Shown: positions 16,446 through 26,262 of the stretch, one piece after another | Layout: every line of letters starts with the position of its first letter | Numbering within the stretch: the first letter of the stretch is position 1 | Source: SYHX01 sp049317645 | GTDB taxonomy: Bacteria; Bacteroidota; Bacteroidia; UBA7662 | Assembly: GCA_049317645.1 (NCBI GenBank) | Contig: JBMOHV010000001.1 | Coordinates: 6,661-70,660 of the forward strand | Direction: 5' to 3' | Length of the DNA: 64,000 nucleotides | Translations under genes and position numbers: made by a program | Notes under the pieces: generated by a model | Told to the model about the DNA's origin: nothing | The model's input: the letters and a program-made list of their open reading frames with translations, nothing else | Databases searched by the model: none

Positions 16446-18046
16446 GGTCGCGGTTCCCCTTCCAATACCTTGGCATCAACGCCATCGCGGTATTGGTCAA
16501 AGTTTTTGATAAAGGCCGCCGCTAGCTGCGATGCTTTGGCATCGTAAGCAGCTGGATCGCTCCAGGTCAGTCGCGGGTTCAAAATTTCATCCGGAACTCC
16601 GGGGCAGGATGCGGGGACCGATACCTCAAACAGCGGATGCGCATGGGATGGAACCGTATCCAGTTCACCCTGCAGAGCCGCCGTAATCATCGCCCGGGTA
16701 TAGGACAATTTCATGCGGGATCCAACCCCGTAAGGTCCGCCGGTCCAACCGGTGTTCACCAGCCAAACCTGAACCTGGTGTTCCTTCATCTTCTGACCCA
16801 ACAAGGCGGCGTATCGTCCCGGGTGCAATGGCAAAAAGGCCCGACCAAAACAAGCCGAAAAAGTGGTTTGGGGTTCGGTGACCCCCACTTCGGTGCCGGC
16901 GACTTTGGCGGTATAACCCGAAATAAAATGGTACATGGCCTGCGCCTCGTTCAGACGACTAATGGGAGGCAAAACCCCAAAGGCATCGGCGGTCAAAAAG
17001 AACAAATGCTTGGGATGGTTGCCAACCGAAGGAACCATGGCATTATCGATGTAATGAATCGGATAAGCACAGCGGGTGTTTTCGGTTTTGGAACTGTTGT
17101 CGTAATCCACCTCCCGGGTACCTTCTTTGAAAACGACGTTCTCAACAATGGACCCAAAGCGAATCGCCTTCCAGATTTCGGGTTCCTTTTCGGGGGTTAG
17201 GTTGATGCATTTGGCATAGCAACCGCCTTCGAAATTAAAGATGGACTGATCACTCCAACCGTGTTCATCGTCCCCGATCAGGCGCCGCTGAGGGTCAGCC
17301 GACAAGGTCGTTTTGCCGGTCCCCGAAAGCCCAAAAAACAAAGCTGTATCGCCCTCGAATCCGCTGTTGGCAGAACAATGCATGGACAAAACATTTTTGT
17401 TGTGTGGTAACACAAAATTAAGAACCCCAAAGATCCCCTTCTTCATCTCTCCTGTATAACCGGTCCCCCCAATCAGGATGACTTTGCGGGTAAAATTAAG
17501 AATTGCAAAATTATGTTGACGGGTCTTGTCGCGTTCGGGGACGGCCCGAAAACCGGGGGCGCATAGAATCGTCCATTCGGGTTCACCGGCCTTGGATAAC
17601 TCCTCCGCTGAAGGTCTCAAAAAAAGATTGTAACAAAAAAGGTTGGAATAGGCCAACTCGGTAATCACCCGAATATTGAGGCGGTGGGCGGGGTCGGCAC
17701 AGGCATAGGCATCCCGGGCATAGATGGTTTTGCCACCCAAATAGGCAGCCACCCGATCGTAAAGGGCATCAAAATCATCCGAAGAAAAAGGAATATTAAT
17801 ATCCCCCCACCAGACGGCGTTTTCGGTGATCGCATCCTTCACCACAAAACGGTCTTTGGGCGAACGACCGGTAAATTCCCCGGTATCCGATGCCAAGGCC
17901 CCGTTATCACAGAGTTGTCCTTCACCGCTCGCCAAAGCCGACTCAACCAATTCGGCCGGACCCAAATTCCAGTATACCTTTTGCACACCGCCCAGGCCGC
18001 TACGATCCCAATGTAGATTCAACGGTGGATGTCCCTTGTGTTCCAT
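16442..18046 (-). CDS. pckA: phosphoenolpyruvate carboxykinase (ATP)
   Basis: PckA converts oxaloacetate and ATP to phosphoenolpyruvate and CO2, the entry step of gluconeogenesis. The 534-residue length and motifs are standard: TGRSPKDRF near the N-terminus, the kinase P-loop GLSGTGKTTLS followed by IGDDEHGW, and FNFEGGCYAK. The ATG at 18046 is favoured over an upstream in-frame start because the preceding residues are hydrophobic and non-homologous and because a TACTTTTG promoter lies 41 bases upstream. It follows the MuiA-like gene on the same strand but has its own promoter. Confidence 0.96.
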   Translation of the reverse strand: MEHKGHPPLNLHWDRSGLGGVQKVYWNLGPAELVESALASGEGQLCDNGALASDTGEFTGRSPKDRFVVKDAITENAVWWGDINIPFSSDDFDALYDRVAAYLGGKTIYARDAYACADPAHRLNIRVITELAYSNLFCYNLFLRPSAEELSKAGEPEWTILCAPGFRAVPERDKTRQHNFAILNFTRKVILIGGTGYTGEMKKGIFGVLNFVLPHNKNVLSMHCSANSGFEGDTALFFGLSGTGKTTLSADPQRRLIGDDEHGWSDQSIFNFEGGCYAKCINLTPEKEPEIWKAIRFGSIVENVVFKEGTREVDYDNSSKTENTRCAYPIHYIDNAMVPSVGNHPKHLFFLTADAFGVLPPISRLNEAQAMYHFISGYTAKVAGTEVGVTEPQTTFSACFGRAFLPLHPGRYAALLGQKMKEHQVQVWLVNTGWTGGPYGVGSRMKLSYTRAMITAALQGELDTVPSHAHPLFEVSVPASCPGVPDEILNPRLTWSDPAAYDAKASQLAAAFIKNFDQYRDGVDAKVLEGEPRP

Positions 18047-18087
18047 GACAAAAAAAAATGAATAGGTTGAAACGATGATGGAGAGGG

Positions 18088-18095
18088 CAAAAGTA
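18088..18095 (-). promoter_or_regulatory. Bacteroidota -7 element (TACTTTTG, minus strand) for pckA
   Basis: The minus strand reads TACTTTTG, an exact TAnnTTTG match. A TTG lies 23 bases further upstream, within the range reported for -33 to -7 spacing. The element falls in the 69-base gap between the MuiA-like gene and pckA and leaves a leader of roughly 35 bases. Confidence 0.6.
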
Positions 18096-18115
18096 AGGTC
18101 CAAACGCCCAAACGC

Positions 18116-19861
18116 CTACAACCCCCTTAGGGGCTTGTTTCGCAGGTGTTTAACCCGAAAACCCCATTCCAGGCTGCGTTGACCCTGCGGTTCAAGGTTC
18201 AACTCCCACCGAACCAGACCAGGAAAAGGGGTCTCGGGAGGGGTGGGGAAACGGGCCCCTTCGGCCGTCAAATCCAAAACCTCCAGGTCCTTTTGGAGGC
18301 TGACCGGGTATTGGTCTTCGATGCGAATGCGCACAGGCCCGGGGCGACTGTTCCTCAAATCAATGCGGTAACCGTAGTGCCGTACCACCCACTGATCCAA
18401 TCGAAAGCGCTGGTTTTTGAAAATGGCCGCCGGTTGGTACTGAACTTGGACCAAATCGTCCGTTCCCAGCGACAAGGCCACGCTATCGGCGGCATGGGCC
18501 CAACGAATGTTTTGTTCACCCACCCGGTTTCCATCCACCGAGATCATGCATGGACCATCCACCCAATCCAAAAGGGACGAATCCCGGAGCACCCCCATCA
18601 AATAAACCCTGGGCTGTTGGCGAGGGGCCGTATAACGCCACAATTCCACGTCGAGACTGCGTGCATCCAAGGGTTGCCAGACCTCCGAACCGGAGGCCAT
18701 TCGAAGGGGATTGGACGGTTTGTAGGCAAAGGCCGATCCCTGTATCCTGCGTTCAACCTCCGGCAGATCCAAAGCCTCCAACTCATTCCAATTCATGGGG
18801 GTTGATGCTTCGGATGACTCAGGGACCGCACGGGATGGTTGGGCCCTCGATTTGCTTTGGAGACTGCTCACGGTCTCTATCCGATCCGGACTTCCAACCA
18901 TGGAGCGATAATAGTCCAGATACCAAGGGGTGAGGACCGGCAATTCAAGACCAACCGAGGGGCTATGCGTCAAAAAATCAACAGGGACCCCGTCCCAATC
19001 CTGACCGCTTTGTTGATACGAACGGGCCCCCAGTCGCAAGGCGATGCGGGACTTGTTCACATCCACATCCATTTCATAGGCAGGGTTCCAACCCGCTTGC
19101 GGGCAAAAAACCTCCAAACCCACCTGCCCATTTTTGCCAACCATGGCGGGCTGGGCTTCCAGTTGAAGGACCAATCCCTTATCCATGTTTTGGATTTTGT
19201 TACGCCAATAGAGAACACCGGATTCAAGCTCCCCGGAACGTCGAGTGAGGGAATCCAGGGTACGCTGGCAGGCTAGTTTGGCACGACCCACCTGAGCCAT
19301 GCGTAGACGAAAAGGCTCCGCCCCTTTGAGCCACTCTTGGGATGAACCCGCCTCGCCGGATGATACGGACGGAGAGCTCGTGCCACTTTTGCTTTGGATC
19401 GGATTCCGACCCAGGAGAGCCATCAAATACTGTTCCTCCGACTGATAGGAAACCATTTCCACCTGTTGATCCTCCAGCAAACGACGATTCAAACCCAGGG
19501 CTTTTTCGGCATGGCGCAGGCTATCGTTCCAAGACTCCGGAACCGGCAAGGTTTCCCAGCGATAATCGGTCATTCGCAATCCTGGGCTGGACTTGATGCG
19601 CAAGGTCGATGCATCCAAGGCGGTGGCCCATCCGCCCAATACCCAACGCTGCATTCCTCCTTCAATTTTCCCGGAAACCCCGTAACGCAGCACCGCACCG
19701 GATCGGAACAATTGAACATGCTCCAGACGGATTGTTTTGGTTTCGGCGGCCCGCAGGGGCTGTGCCCATAGATTCGGTGAAGTCAATACCAACAGAAGGA
19801 ATAACAAAACCCCTGCCACCCAAAGTCCAGCGCGAGCAACGAAAGAATTCTGCTTTTTCAT
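18116..19861 (-). CDS. MuiA-family protein with DUF4140/DUF4139 domains
   Basis: This 581-residue exported protein begins with a signal peptide (about 1-34, ending LWAQ). A DUF4140-like N-terminal beta domain contains the HVQLFRSGAVLRYGVSG segment, a central helical region (about 110-230) is likely coiled-coil, and the C-terminal half is DUF4139, recognisable from PVDFLTHSPSVGLELPVL, RVYLMG and RIEDQYPVSLQ. These features define the mucoidy inhibitor MuiA family, whose biochemical function is not known. The middle region has serine/proline-rich low-complexity stretches. It stands alone between a cystathionine synthase and pckA. Confidence 0.8.
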   Translation of the reverse strand: MKKQNSFVARAGLWVAGVLLFLLLVLTSPNLWAQPLRAAETKTIRLEHVQLFRSGAVLRYGVSGKIEGGMQRWVLGGWATALDASTLRIKSSPGLRMTDYRWETLPVPESWNDSLRHAEKALGLNRRLLEDQQVEMVSYQSEEQYLMALLGRNPIQSKSGTSSPSVSSGEAGSSQEWLKGAEPFRLRMAQVGRAKLACQRTLDSLTRRSGELESGVLYWRNKIQNMDKGLVLQLEAQPAMVGKNGQVGLEVFCPQAGWNPAYEMDVDVNKSRIALRLGARSYQQSGQDWDGVPVDFLTHSPSVGLELPVLTPWYLDYYRSMVGSPDRIETVSSLQSKSRAQPSRAVPESSEASTPMNWNELEALDLPEVERRIQGSAFAYKPSNPLRMASGSEVWQPLDARSLDVELWRYTAPRQQPRVYLMGVLRDSSLLDWVDGPCMISVDGNRVGEQNIRWAHAADSVALSLGTDDLVQVQYQPAAIFKNQRFRLDQWVVRHYGYRIDLRNSRPGPVRIRIEDQYPVSLQKDLEVLDLTAEGARFPTPPETPFPGLVRWELNLEPQGQRSLEWGFRVKHLRNKPLRGL

Positions 19862-19880
19862 AACATACTAGAATTTAGAC

Positions 19881-21242
19881 CTAAAGGAAGGCTGATAACA
19901 AATCATGCTGGGTCAAAATATGCCAGGAACCGTCCGGCATACGAACCATAATAGCCTCTGAGTCAGGACGAATGAGAGGAATGAGGCGTTGAACTTTGGT
20001 GCTGGAATCGACATGCGGAAAGGGAGGCTCCATATGCGGTGCCACCTGTTCGGCGGATAGATCGGGATGGGACAATAGCTTTTGTAACAATTTGCGCTCC
20101 GACAACGAACCCACCCAATTTCCTTCCGCATCCTGAACGGGCAACTGCGATATCTGGTGTTTGCGCATTTTGGCGACAGCTTCCCCAATGGTTTCCCAAT
20201 GACCCACCTTGACCAAGGGCTGTGTTCCCCGCCTTAGGACCAGCCCCGCGGCATCATCCGCGGTATCACTCAGGTAGCCCCGCTCCCTCATCCATGCATC
20301 GTTGAACATTTTGTTCAAGTAGCGGGTACCGTGATCATGAAAAATGACCACCACCACATCCCCCGATTTCAATTGACCCCCCAGCTGCAAGAGCCCCGCC
20401 ATGGCCGCCCCCGCAGAATTTCCGGCAAAGATCCCTTCTTCGCGGGCAATCCTTCGGGTCATCAGGGCCGCGTCCCGGTCGGTAACCTTCTCAAAAAGGT
20501 CAATCAATGAAAAATCCACGTTGGCCGGCAAAAAATCCTCGCCAATGCCCTCGGTTACGTAGGGGTAGATTTCTTGTTTGTCAAAAACCCCGGTTTCCTT
20601 GTATTTTTTGAAAACCGAGCCGTAGGTGTCAATGCCCCAAACTTTGATGTTGGGGTTCTTGGATTTGAGGTAGCGGGCCGTGCCCGAAATCGTCCCCCCC
20701 GTTCCGACTCCAACCACCAAGTGCGTCACACGGCCTTCGGTTTGTTCCCAGATTTCTGGACCGGTTTGTTCAAAATGAGCCTGTCGATTCGATAAATTAT
20801 CGTATTGATTGGCCTTCCAAGAATGGGGGGTTTCCAACGCCAAACGAGACGAAACGCTGTAATACGAGCGAGGATCTTCCGGGTCCACATTGGTTGGGCA
20901 AACAACGACCTCCGCACCCAATGCCCTCAGGGCATCCACTTTTTCGCGGGATTGTTTGTCGGTGGTCGTAAAAATGCAACGGTACCCCTTGACCACGGCG
21001 GCCATGGCCAAACCCATGCCCGTATTGCCCGATGTTCCTTCGATGATGGTGTAACCCGGTTGGAGCAACCCGGCCGCTTCGGCATCTTCAATCATCTTGA
21101 GGGCCATCCGATCCTTGGTCGAATGACCCGGGTTAAAGGTTTCAACCTTGGCCAATACCGTGGCCGGCAATCCGGAACAAAGGCGGTTGATCCGGACCAT
21201 GGGGGTATTCCCAACTGTTTGCAAAATATTTTCGAACCACAT
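19881..21242 (-). CDS. PLP-dependent cystathionine beta-synthase with C-terminal CBS pair
   Basis: This 453-residue enzyme has a fold type II PLP domain (about 1-320) and two CBS motifs (about 335-453). The PLP lysine is in NPGHSTKDRMALK, the phosphate-binding loop is GTSGNTGMG, and the second loop is GVGTGGTISGTARYL. It should condense serine (or O-acetylserine) with homocysteine or sulfide; the CBS pair suggests regulation by an adenosyl ligand. NPGH replaces the more usual NPGG/NPGN just before the lysine, a small deviation. A TAATTTTG promoter sits 4 bases before the ATG. Cysteine-synthase activity cannot be excluded. Confidence 0.9.
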   Translation of the reverse strand: MWFENILQTVGNTPMVRINRLCSGLPATVLAKVETFNPGHSTKDRMALKMIEDAEAAGLLQPGYTIIEGTSGNTGMGLAMAAVVKGYRCIFTTTDKQSREKVDALRALGAEVVVCPTNVDPEDPRSYYSVSSRLALETPHSWKANQYDNLSNRQAHFEQTGPEIWEQTEGRVTHLVVGVGTGGTISGTARYLKSKNPNIKVWGIDTYGSVFKKYKETGVFDKQEIYPYVTEGIGEDFLPANVDFSLIDLFEKVTDRDAALMTRRIAREEGIFAGNSAGAAMAGLLQLGGQLKSGDVVVVIFHDHGTRYLNKMFNDAWMRERGYLSDTADDAAGLVLRRGTQPLVKVGHWETIGEAVAKMRKHQISQLPVQDAEGNWVGSLSERKLLQKLLSHPDLSAEQVAPHMEPPFPHVDSSTKVQRLIPLIRPDSEAIMVRMPDGSWHILTQHDLLSAFL

Positions 21243-21246
21243 GTCC

Positions 21247-21254
21247 CAAAATTA
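21247..21254 (-). promoter_or_regulatory. Bacteroidota -7 element (TAATTTTG, minus strand) for the cystathionine beta-synthase gene
   Basis: The minus strand reads TAATTTTG, an exact TAnnTTTG match, ending only 4 bases before the ATG at 21242. The transcript would therefore be leaderless or nearly so. Confidence 0.55.
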
Positions 21255-21275
21255 GACCAAGGCAGCGACGACTTG

Positions 21276-21303
21276 TTGCACTGCCTTCAACAACGTACTT
21301 TTA
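21276..21303 (+). promoter_or_regulatory. probable promoter of nfeD (TTG-17-TACTTTTA)
   Basis: A TTG at 21276-21278 and a near-consensus -7 element TACTTTTA at 21296-21303 are spaced by 17 bases and lie just before the ATG at 21312. The last base of the -7 element deviates from TAnnTTTG. The same variant, TACTTTTA, precedes the membrane protein gene at 53200. Confidence 0.4.
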
Positions 21304-21311
21304 ATGTGCCA

Positions 21312-22739
21312 ATGAAAACCCGATTCCGCCTTCTTTTTTTGAGCCGCAAGGCCGTTGCCTTGTGGGTTATAACCCTTGTTTGGGGGCTTTGGGGGCCGTC
21401 ATTGGCCGAGGGAAACACGGAGGGAAACGCCTTCAAAAAGCTCCCACTGCCCGCCCTCTGGGCCCCAACAGCGCAACCCTGCCGGGTTTATCGCATGGAT
21501 TTGCTGGAACCTGTGGATGCCCCCATGTGGCGGAGGGTGCAATTGGCCCTCCAAGAGGCCAACCAACTCAAGAGCGATCTGATCTTCATACGGCTGAATA
21601 CCTACGGTGGCCGGGTGGATTTTGCCGACAGCATCCGGACCCGCCTTCTTCAAAGCCCCCTTCCTGTGGTGGTCTGGGTTGATAACAACGCCGCTTCGGC
21701 CGGGGCCCTCATCGCCCTCTCCGCCAACCGAATTTACATGAACCCCAGCGCCAGCATGGGTGCAGCAACCGTGGTCAACCAACAAGGCGAAGCCGTCCCC
21801 GACAAATACCAATCCTACATGAGGGCCACCATGCGGGCCACGGCCCAAGCCCGTCAGCGCAACCCTCGACTGGCCGAATGCATGGTCGATCCGGACCTCG
21901 GCTACCCCGGCGTTGTGGATTCCGGCAAGGTCCTCACCCTAACCGCATCCGAAGCCGAAAAGCTGGGGATGAGCGACGGGACCGCCTCCAATGCCCAGCA
22001 GGTTTTGCGAAGCGTGGGGGTATCCAAAAGCGTCTTGGTTCAACAAAAACTAGGACTTCTGGACCGCTTCCTCCAATTTCTACTGAACCCGGCTGTTCAA
22101 TCCATTCTGATTTTGCTGATGCTGGGCGGGCTGTATTTGGAACTCCAAAGCCCTGGCATTGGCCTCCCCATCGTTGTTTCGGTCCTGGCCGCCGCCCTAT
22201 ATTTTGCCCCTCTCTACCTGGAGGGCCTGGCGACCTATGCCGAGATTTGGTTGTTTGTGGCCGGGCTCCTGCTGCTGGCCTTGGAGATATGGGTTTTGCC
22301 TGGCACCGGCTGGGCCGGAGCCCTGGGTCTCGCCGCGATTTTTCTGGCCCTGGTCGCCTCTATGTTGGATAACCAGGGCTTGGATATAAGCCCGGAAGGA
22401 ACCAACCGGGGTTTGGGCTTGGCGACCGCAGTACTGGCCGTTCTTGTTCCCCTGCTGGCCTTGGGGACCGCTTTTTTGTTATGGGGGGAACGGCTGTTCA
22501 GTCACGGTCCCCTTCGCCGATGGGTTCTACAGAGTCCTGAAGTCACCGAGGATACCGCCCTCAGCAGCCCCGAAGACCCAAGCGCCGTTGCCCATACCCG
22601 ACTCATACCGGCGGGCAAAATTCTTTACCAAGGCCGTATCGAAGAAGCCCATGCCGTTGATGGTTGGATCGAAGCCGGAACGGCGGTGCGGATTCTGCGC
22701 AAGGAACAAAACCGCTGGTACGTCCAAAAGTCTGACTAA
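21312..22739 (+). CDS. NfeD-family membrane-bound serine protease (ClpP-class)
   Basis: This 475-residue protein is a full-length NfeD/STOPP homologue. A signal or anchor helix (about 13-32) is followed by a ClpP-class domain with the nucleophile Ser129 in ASAGALIAL and a candidate general-base Lys168 in PDKYQSYMR. Four hydrophobic helices (about 265-400) and a C-terminal OB-like NfeD domain (about 420-475) complete the protein. Family members cleave membrane or stomatin-associated proteins; no stomatin-type gene is adjacent here. It is divergent from the cystathionine beta-synthase gene. Confidence 0.88.
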   Translation: MKTRFRLLFLSRKAVALWVITLVWGLWGPSLAEGNTEGNAFKKLPLPALWAPTAQPCRVYRMDLLEPVDAPMWRRVQLALQEANQLKSDLIFIRLNTYGGRVDFADSIRTRLLQSPLPVVVWVDNNAASAGALIALSANRIYMNPSASMGAATVVNQQGEAVPDKYQSYMRATMRATAQARQRNPRLAECMVDPDLGYPGVVDSGKVLTLTASEAEKLGMSDGTASNAQQVLRSVGVSKSVLVQQKLGLLDRFLQFLLNPAVQSILILLMLGGLYLELQSPGIGLPIVVSVLAAALYFAPLYLEGLATYAEIWLFVAGLLLLALEIWVLPGTGWAGALGLAAIFLALVASMLDNQGLDISPEGTNRGLGLATAVLAVLVPLLALGTAFLLWGERLFSHGPLRRWVLQSPEVTEDTALSSPEDPSAVAHTRLIPAGKILYQGRIEEAHAVDGWIEAGTAVRILRKEQNRWYVQKSD

Positions 22740-22811
22740 GACCAGAGCCAACGAGGGAACGCCCTCGGGGCCTCAAAAAGTCATACCTTTAGACCCCGTA
22801 AACAGACCATA

Positions 22812-24431
22812 GTGGCCAAATATGTATTCGTTACGGGCGGTGTAACCTCTTCCTTGGGCAAGGGTATCCTGGCCGCATCCCTCGCCAAATTGCTCCAAGC
22901 CCGGGGACTCCGGGTGACCATCCAAAAACTGGATCCCTACATCAACGTAGATCCCGGAACGCTCAACCCCTACGAGCACGGTGAGTGTTATGTTACAGAG
23001 GACGGAGCCGAAACGGACCTGGATTTGGGGCATTACGAGCGCTTTTTGGGTATTCGCACAACGCAGGCCAACAACGTCACCACCGGTCGCATTTATAGCA
23101 CGGTGATCGACAACGAACGACGGGGGGATTACCTGGGCAAAACCGTCCAAGTCATTCCGCACATCACCGACGAAATCAAAACCCGGATTCTCACCTTGGG
23201 TCAGAACAATACCTACGATGTTATCATCACCGAAATTGGTGGAACCGTTGGAGACATCGAATCCCTGCCCTACATCGAGGCCATCCGTCAACTCCGCCTG
23301 GAATTAGGCGAGGGGCAATCCATGGTCTTGCACTTGACCCTGCTCCCTTACTTACGGGCTGCCGGGGAACTCAAGACCAAACCTACCCAACACTCTGTCA
23401 AGATGTTATTGGAAATCGGTGTCCAACCGGATGTCCTGATTTGCCGCACCGAACACCCCATTACCAACGAAATTCGCCGCAAGGTGGCCCTTTTTTGCAA
23501 CGTGACCCCGGATGCCGTCATCGAGGCTTTGGACGCCCCCAGCATCTACGAAGTTCCCCTCAAGATGGCCCGCGAAAAATTGGATATCTTGGTCCTGAGG
23601 AAGTTAAAATTACGTCCCCCGCACCGTGCCGATCTTTCGTCTTGGAAGGCCTTTGTGCACCGACTCAACCATCCCAAACAGACCGTGCATATCGGTTTGG
23701 TGGGCAAGTACGTGGAGCTCAAAGACTCCTACCTATCCATTGCCGAGGCCTTGAGGCATGCCGGTGCGACCCTCGAAACCCGTGTTCAAATCGAGTGGAT
23801 TCATTCCGAAAAACTAGAAGCAGGGAGCATCGAAGCCACCATGCTAGGCCTGGATGCCATTTTGGTGGCCCCCGGTTTTGGCGTTCGAGGATGGGAAGGC
23901 AAAATCCAAGCCATACGTTATGCCCGGACGACCGGGCTGCCGTTTTTGGGCATCTGCCTTGGCATGCAATGCGCCACCGTTGAATTTGCCCGCCATGTCG
24001 CCGGACTCAAAGGAGCCGATTCCACCGAGATGAATCCCAAAACCCGCTACCCTGTCATCGACCTCATGAACAACCAGGTGGGGATTGCCAACAAAGGAGG
24101 AACCATGCGGCTTGGGTCCTATCCCTGCCGCATCCAGACCGGGACATTGGCTTCCAAAGCCTACGGCAAAACCAAGACCATTCACGAAAGGCATCGACAC
24201 CGTTACGAACTGAACAACAAATTCAAGGATCGCCTGTCCGAAGCCGGTCTGCGGATGAGCGGCGTCAACCCGGACCTGGACTTGGTTGAAATGATCGAAT
24301 TGCCCGGGCATCCTTGGTTTGTGGGGACCCAATTTCACCCCGAATATTCCAGTACCGTGGAACGTCCACACCCTTTGTTTGTGTCTTTTGTTCAAGCAGC
24401 TCTCCAAAACCATTCCCAGCGTGTCCACTAA
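22812..24431 (+). CDS. pyrG: CTP synthase
   Basis: PyrG aminates UTP to CTP with glutamine and ATP. The 539-residue protein has the synthetase domain (KYVFVTGGVTSSLGKG at the N-terminus) and a class I glutamine amidotransferase domain with the nucleophile Cys in GICLGMQC and the His-Glu pair in TQFHPEYSS. Translation begins at GTG, which gives the conserved N-terminus exactly. A near-consensus -7 element, TACCTTTA, lies at 22784-22791. Its last 11 bases overlap the start of yidC. Confidence 0.97.
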   Translation: MAKYVFVTGGVTSSLGKGILAASLAKLLQARGLRVTIQKLDPYINVDPGTLNPYEHGECYVTEDGAETDLDLGHYERFLGIRTTQANNVTTGRIYSTVIDNERRGDYLGKTVQVIPHITDEIKTRILTLGQNNTYDVIITEIGGTVGDIESLPYIEAIRQLRLELGEGQSMVLHLTLLPYLRAAGELKTKPTQHSVKMLLEIGVQPDVLICRTEHPITNEIRRKVALFCNVTPDAVIEALDAPSIYEVPLKMAREKLDILVLRKLKLRPPHRADLSSWKAFVHRLNHPKQTVHIGLVGKYVELKDSYLSIAEALRHAGATLETRVQIEWIHSEKLEAGSIEATMLGLDAILVAPGFGVRGWEGKIQAIRYARTTGLPFLGICLGMQCATVEFARHVAGLKGADSTEMNPKTRYPVIDLMNNQVGIANKGGTMRLGSYPCRIQTGTLASKAYGKTKTIHERHRHRYELNNKFKDRLSEAGLRMSGVNPDLDLVEMIELPGHPWFVGTQFHPEYSSTVERPHPLFVSFVQAALQNHSQRVH

Positions 24432-26256
24432 ATCCAGCTTCGATCGCAATACCTTGACCGGCCTCTTTTTGATGGGCTTGATTTTGGTCTTGTATTCCCT
24501 GTGGTTCCCCCCCACGGCCACCCCACCCGAGCCCCAAGCCAATCCCCAAAACAAGACGACCCTGGCACCGGGTCGTTCCACGGATGGTTCTACCGAATCC
24601 CAGGGCGCGGACCAGCCCAACAACCAAGAAACAGTCCAGACCGATACCGCCCTTGCCTTTGGGCCTTGGACCGCCGCAACGCAGGGAACCGAAACCTCCC
24701 ATACGCTCAGCAACGGTGACCTCACCCTCACCTTCTCCTCCAAAGGGGGCGTGCTACGCCAAGCTTCCCTCCAAAATTTCAAAACCTATCAGGGCCAAGC
24801 CCTGGAAATTTTTGATTCAACGGGAAGTCAAATGCATTACGCCTTGGTGACCGATCGGACCATCATTCGCAGTGATCAATGTTATTTCGAAGTCCTTCCC
24901 ACCTCCTCGGAATTGGCCTTGGATTACGCCTTGAACTTGGGCGAAGGCCGCCGGATTATTCATCGGTATCGCCTGGATACCAGCGGTTACCGTGTGTCGA
25001 TGGGGGTGCGTTTTGAAGGGCTGGAGGGCCTGATACGCAATGACTACACCACCCTTGAATGGAGTGGAACCGGACCCAACCAAGAAAGGGATGTCGCCGA
25101 AGAACGCAAAGTCCTCGAAATGGTCTATCGATTCCGAGGCGAGGATCCCGAATCGATGAGCCTTTCCTCCGAAAACCAGGAAGACCTTCGTAACAACCTT
25201 CAGTGGATTTCTTTTCGTCAAAAATTTTTCTGTGCCGTCTTGGGAGCCGATCAATTTTTTGATGGAGCCAAAATTAGCGGCCAAGGATCCGAAGCCCCCC
25301 ATCAAACCGGCAGCTTCCGCGCCGAGGTCACCCTGGATTTGCGCGCTCCCTCCACCGAAACCTTTGGCATGTGGATGTACTTGGGGCCCAATCACTTTCA
25401 AACCCTCAAATCCTTGGATGCCGGACTCGAAAACCAAGTACCCCTGGGTTGGGGCATTTTTGGGTGGGTGAACCGTTTGTTGGTCATTCCCGTCTTTAAC
25501 TGGCTGGACACCTTTGGTTGGAATTATGGCTGGATTATTTTGGCACTGACCTTGATAATCAAAGTATTGTTATTTCCGCTCACCTACAAATCCCTGGTCA
25601 GTGGGGCCAAAATGAAAGTCCTCAAGCCGGAAATCGACGAGCTCAAAGCCAAATTCGAAAAAGACCCAACCCGCATGCAGAGCGAGCAAATGAAGCTTTT
25701 CCAAAAAGCAGGCGTCAATCCGCTGGGCGGCTGCTTGCCCATGCTTTTGCAGCTTCCCATTTTGATCGCTCTTTTTAATTTTTTTCCGGCCTCCATCGAA
25801 CTTCGGCAGCAGGGCTTTTTGTGGGCCGATGATTTGTCCACCTACGATTCCATCCTGGACCTGCCCTTCACCATCCCCTTCTACGGAGCCCATGTCAGCC
25901 TGTTCACCTTGCTAATGACCGCATCCACCTTGCTGTACACCCGCTTGTCCAACCAAATGAGCGGTGTTACCGGACAAATGAAGGTGATGGGCTATGTCAT
26001 GCCTTTGATGTTCATTCCAGTCCTCAATTCGTATTCGGCGGCCTTGAGTTATTACTACTTTTTGGCCAACATGGTTTCCTTCGGTCAGCAATGGCTGGTC
26101 CGTCGTTTTGTGATTAACGAAGAGGCTCTTTTGAAACAAATCGAGGAAAACAAAAAGAAGCCGGTGAAGAAATCTTCCTTTCAGCAAAAAATGGAGGATT
26201 TAGCCAAAAAAGCCAGGGAGAATCGCAAAACACCTCCTGCGCCCCGCAGCAAATAA
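24421..26256 (+). CDS. yidC: membrane protein insertase YidC
   Basis: YidC inserts and folds inner-membrane proteins. The N-terminal anchor FDRNTLTGLFLMGLILVLYSL is followed by a large periplasmic beta domain (about 90-330) and the Oxa1-type core of five helices with WGWAII-like and GCLPMLLQLPILIALFNFFPAS segments. The C-terminal tail is lysine-rich. The GTG at 24421 is chosen because it places the conserved FDRNT a few residues from the N-terminus, as in the family; it lies 11 bases inside pyrG. The product has 611 residues. Confidence 0.95.
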   Translation: MSTKSSFDRNTLTGLFLMGLILVLYSLWFPPTATPPEPQANPQNKTTLAPGRSTDGSTESQGADQPNNQETVQTDTALAFGPWTAATQGTETSHTLSNGDLTLTFSSKGGVLRQASLQNFKTYQGQALEIFDSTGSQMHYALVTDRTIIRSDQCYFEVLPTSSELALDYALNLGEGRRIIHRYRLDTSGYRVSMGVRFEGLEGLIRNDYTTLEWSGTGPNQERDVAEERKVLEMVYRFRGEDPESMSLSSENQEDLRNNLQWISFRQKFFCAVLGADQFFDGAKISGQGSEAPHQTGSFRAEVTLDLRAPSTETFGMWMYLGPNHFQTLKSLDAGLENQVPLGWGIFGWVNRLLVIPVFNWLDTFGWNYGWIILALTLIIKVLLFPLTYKSLVSGAKMKVLKPEIDELKAKFEKDPTRMQSEQMKLFQKAGVNPLGGCLPMLLQLPILIALFNFFPASIELRQQGFLWADDLSTYDSILDLPFTIPFYGAHVSLFTLLMTASTLLYTRLSNQMSGVTGQMKVMGYVMPLMFIPVLNSYSAALSYYYFLANMVSFGQQWLVRRFVINEEALLKQIEENKKKPVKKSSFQQKMEDLAKKARENRKTPPAPRSK

Positions 26257-26262
26257 TCGCGT

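Noticed and set aside
23844..24782. 312-residue minus-strand frame across the pyrG-yidC junction
   Set aside because: It has biased composition and no family signature, while both plus-strand genes are well supported.
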